From contig CANMWO010000003.1 in the NCBI GenBank assembly GCA_947501695.1, positions 211,001 to 275,000 on the forward strand: a DNA stretch of 64,000 bases, given 5' to 3'. The translations under genes and the position numbers were made by a program. This DNA comes from an uncultured Sphingomonadaceae bacterium (lineage in GTDB: Bacteria; Pseudomonadota; Alphaproteobacteria; Sphingomonadales; Sphingomonadaceae). The first letter of the stretch is position 1; each line of letters begins with the position of its first letter. Below the pieces are notes generated by a model that saw nothing but the letters and a program-made list of their open reading frames with translations, was not told the DNA's origin and searched no databases. Below, one piece after another: positions 62,440-64,000 of the stretch.

Positions 62440-63201
62440 TTACCTTTCGAAAAACTGAATGGTCTCATCGTCCATCGGGAACATGAGTTCAATACGTGTT
62501 TCGCCGGCTTGGGTATCCTGTACCGATCCGAATTGGGCAATGGTGGAGAAAAGCGACAAGCGGTTTTCACCTAGTCGCAAGATAGTGGGAATCACGGCTT
62601 GATTGAGATTGATCGATCCCAGATCGGCATTTTTGACCCGCTCGAGATCAGCCACACGTTGCATCAGGGCAGACAGCTTTTCATCTCCACCCAGCTCCAA
62701 TATTTCAGTGCGCAACCGGGTCAGCGAAAGCATTGCTACTTCATCCCAATTTTCAATCAGATTCATCTCTGCACTGTTGATCAATATGTCCATCATATTG
62801 ACCGTGCCGGCCGGATCAGCAAACGCCAACAGCATCTCTGCTCCCTTGTTAGAGCGCACCACATTCCAGTGCCGATCTACCGCTATGCCGGGAAAGGGGT
62901 CATGATGGTCGAGCATGGTTGCAATGGCTTGATGGACCGGAGCTAGTTCGGGCGCATCTTCGGGCAGGCTGGGATAAATGGCCGCAAAACCCGCTGCATG
63001 CAGCGCCTGATTAGCCATAGGCCGGGGCAGTTGTAGGGCTTCCGACAGCCGCAGCACCATCGCCCGGCTGGGATTGGAACGACCGGATTCGAGAAAACTG
63101 AGATGGCGTGCCGACATGTCGGCTTCGAGAGAGAGGTCCAACTGGCTAAACCGGCGGACCTTGCGCCATTCCTTCAATATGCTGCCAAATTCTGATCGCA
63201 T
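62440..63201 (-). CDS. XRE-family regulator with MmyB-like ligand-binding domain
   Basis: A 253-residue regulator. The N-terminal helix-turn-helix (about residues 5-62) has GSILKEWRKVRRFSQLDLSLEADMSARHLSFLESGRSNPS, and the C-terminal part has PGIAVDRHWNVVRSNKGAEMLL, typical of the MmyB-like domain that binds fatty-acid-like ligands in relatives. It is divergent from a membrane protein gene, with a 155-base gap that holds a 26-bp tandem duplication. It may regulate itself and that gene. The adjacent metallo-beta-lactamase-fold gene lies downstream in the same direction and may be in the same transcript. Confidence 0.9.
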   Translation of the reverse strand: MRSEFGSILKEWRKVRRFSQLDLSLEADMSARHLSFLESGRSNPSRAMVLRLSEALQLPRPMANQALHAAGFAAIYPSLPEDAPELAPVHQAIATMLDHHDPFPGIAVDRHWNVVRSNKGAEMLLAFADPAGTVNMMDILINSAEMNLIENWDEVAMLSLTRLRTEILELGGDEKLSALMQRVADLERVKNADLGSINLNQAVIPTILRLGENRLSLFSTIAQFGSVQDTQAGETRIELMFPMDDETIQFFER

Positions 63202-63240
63202 TACCCGCTCCTCCTGTCATTATTACCGTATCATGCCAGC

Positions 63241-63292
63241 ACAGCACAAGCAGCGCACTTACCCATACAGCACAAGCAGCGCACTTACCCAT
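63241..63292. repeat. 26-bp perfect tandem duplication
   Basis: A 26-base unit beginning ACAGCACAAGCAGCGCACTT occurs twice with no gap (63241-63266 and 63267-63292) between the XRE regulator and the divergent membrane protein gene. The unit ends in ACCCAT. It may duplicate a regulatory element. Confidence 0.95.
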
Positions 63293-63356
63293 GAGGTAAT
63301 TGTTTTCGCTATCGTTATCGGGTTTCATGATCCTCAACTGAAAAAGGAGATAGATT

Positions 63357-63791
63357 ATGTCACCCAAAGCAGCAGCCAATTTTATGCGCTTCCTTGCAAT
63401 CGCGTCCTTGCTATCCGCCCTGGTATTTGCGCTGGGAGCCATCGGTGATCCAACCGGCATTTTAAACCAGTTTCTCACTATCATCATTCCTGGTTCCGAG
63501 GGAGTTGGCGGCATCGCTACGCCAGAGGCCAAAGTCGGCTTTGCCATCGCCGGCGGGCTCTTTGCCGGTTTCATGATGATGCTCTTGCTGATTACCGCAC
63601 CAGCGATTGAAGAGGGCAATGCGGCCATTAAACGCGCGAGCATCTATGCGCTCTTGGCGTGGTTTGTCATCGACAGCAGTGCATCAATTGCAGGGGGCGT
63701 TCCACTAAACGCGCTATCCAACAGCGTCCTTCTGATACTCTATTTGCTGCCGCTGGTTTGGGTCAAAGCACCCGAAACCGCATCGGTTTAA
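63357..63791 (+). CDS. Predicted four-helix membrane protein
   Basis: A 144-residue membrane protein with about four helices (LAIASLLSALVFALGAIG; VGFAIAGGLFAGFMMMLLLITAP; ASIYALLAWFVIDSSASIAG; SNSVLLILYLLPLVWV). AAAGGAG lies 8 bases before the ATG. I recognise no family. It is divergent from the XRE/MmyB regulator and is followed 12 bases later by another membrane protein gene, so the two probably form an operon that the regulator controls. Confidence 0.83.
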   Translation: MSPKAAANFMRFLAIASLLSALVFALGAIGDPTGILNQFLTIIIPGSEGVGGIATPEAKVGFAIAGGLFAGFMMMLLLITAPAIEEGNAAIKRASIYALLAWFVIDSSASIAGGVPLNALSNSVLLILYLLPLVWVKAPETASV

Positions 63792-63803
63792 GAGGAGGCT
63801 AAC

Positions 63804-64000
63804 ATGTCTAAAGGCTATTTTTTCACCTTCGCTCTTATTGGTGCCATATTATGGTTCATCGCAGCGATGATTATCCAGTTTTTCCCGGACATGTTCCTAG
63901 GCGGCACTACGGGAATGATCTTGTTCCTGGTTTCGATCCCGGGAACTTGGATTACCGTCTATCTGTTGATGAAAGTGACCGGACTGCCGCGAGCCCATAT
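63804..64000 (+). CDS. Partial membrane protein, runs off the right edge
   Basis: An open frame of 65 codons begins with ATG at 63804, preceded by a strong AGGAGG 5 bases upstream. The start MSKGYFFTFALIGAILWFIAAMI, then MFLGGTTGMILFLVSIPGTWITV, shows two membrane segments. The rest lies beyond the window. It follows the four-helix membrane protein by 12 bases in the same operon. No family recognised. Confidence 0.85.
   Translation, partial: MSKGYFFTFALIGAILWFIAAMIIQFFPDMFLGGTTGMILFLVSIPGTWITVYLLMKVTGLPRAH

Noticed and set aside
63241-63292. Possible CRISPR array
   Set aside because: The two 26-base copies are directly adjacent with no spacer between them, and there are only two copies and no cas genes; this is a simple tandem duplication.

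Overview
The window looks like chromosomal DNA of a marine-type sphingomonad (Alphaproteobacteria, Sphingomonadales; perhaps near Parasphingorhabdus/Sphingorhabdus, which is an inference). Pointers are the BamF-like DUF3035 lipoprotein, two large sphingomonad-style TonB-dependent receptors, the purH / heparinase-like / rpe / rsmB order, a glnB-glnA pair, a CtrA-like TTAA-N7-TTAAC site and a GTTC-N7-GTTC LexA-like site. Most of the sequence is ordinary, densely packed core genome. No CRISPR array, transposase, rRNA operon or origin was seen.

Layout. 1-2.3 kb: end of a probable integrative element, with a partial unknown gene at the left edge and a tyrosine recombinase beside the 3' end of tRNA-Tyr(GTA). 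2.4-13.1 kb: housekeeping genes (rlmB, ferredoxin, an AlkA-like glycosylase, an osmoprotectant-type ABC transporter with fused permease and binding protein, an SDR, phhB, ccmAB, a CinA-like protein, map). 13.2-17.5 kb: a PQQ-dependent quinohaemoprotein alcohol dehydrogenase lipoprotein, then glnB-glnA. 18.2-24.6 kb: tamB-tamA for outer-membrane assembly. 24.8-30.3 kb: a secreted protein with a CtrA-like site, then a leftward run of Fe-ADH, thioesterase, acyl-CoA dehydrogenase, DMT exporter and AlkZ-like glycosylase. 30.4-39.8 kb: two tandem paralogous TonB receptors, then a rightward trio of DUF3604 PHP-like lipoprotein, parvulin-type isomerase and HupE/UreJ-like membrane protein. 40-50.8 kb: gpmA, a diguanylate cyclase, purEK, folA, an M19 dipeptidase, ribF, a GDPD, ileS, lspA and a BamF-like lipoprotein. 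50.85-52.84 kb: a small accessory block (zinc-ribbon membrane protein, MarR regulator, NTF2-like protein, DoxX) marked by three related REP-like palindromes. 52.9-60.6 kb: purH, heparinase-like, rpe, rsmB, htpX, an SDHAF4-like protein and a nitronate monooxygenase. 60.7-64 kb: small proteins, a B3-type metallo-beta-lactamase-fold lipoprotein, an XRE/MmyB regulator and divergent membrane proteins.

Most notable observation: a shared palindrome, TTTAA-N8-TTAAA (one copy is TTTAG-N8-TTAAA), lies upstream of the PQQ alcohol dehydrogenase, of the acyl-CoA dehydrogenase and of each TonB receptor; the last copy is also upstream of the DUF3604 trio. This suggests an undescribed regulon joining outer-membrane uptake, periplasmic alcohol oxidation and acyl-CoA catabolism, under a regulator that is not encoded in the window. 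The DUF3604/isomerase/HupE trio is the best candidate for a poorly described functional module.
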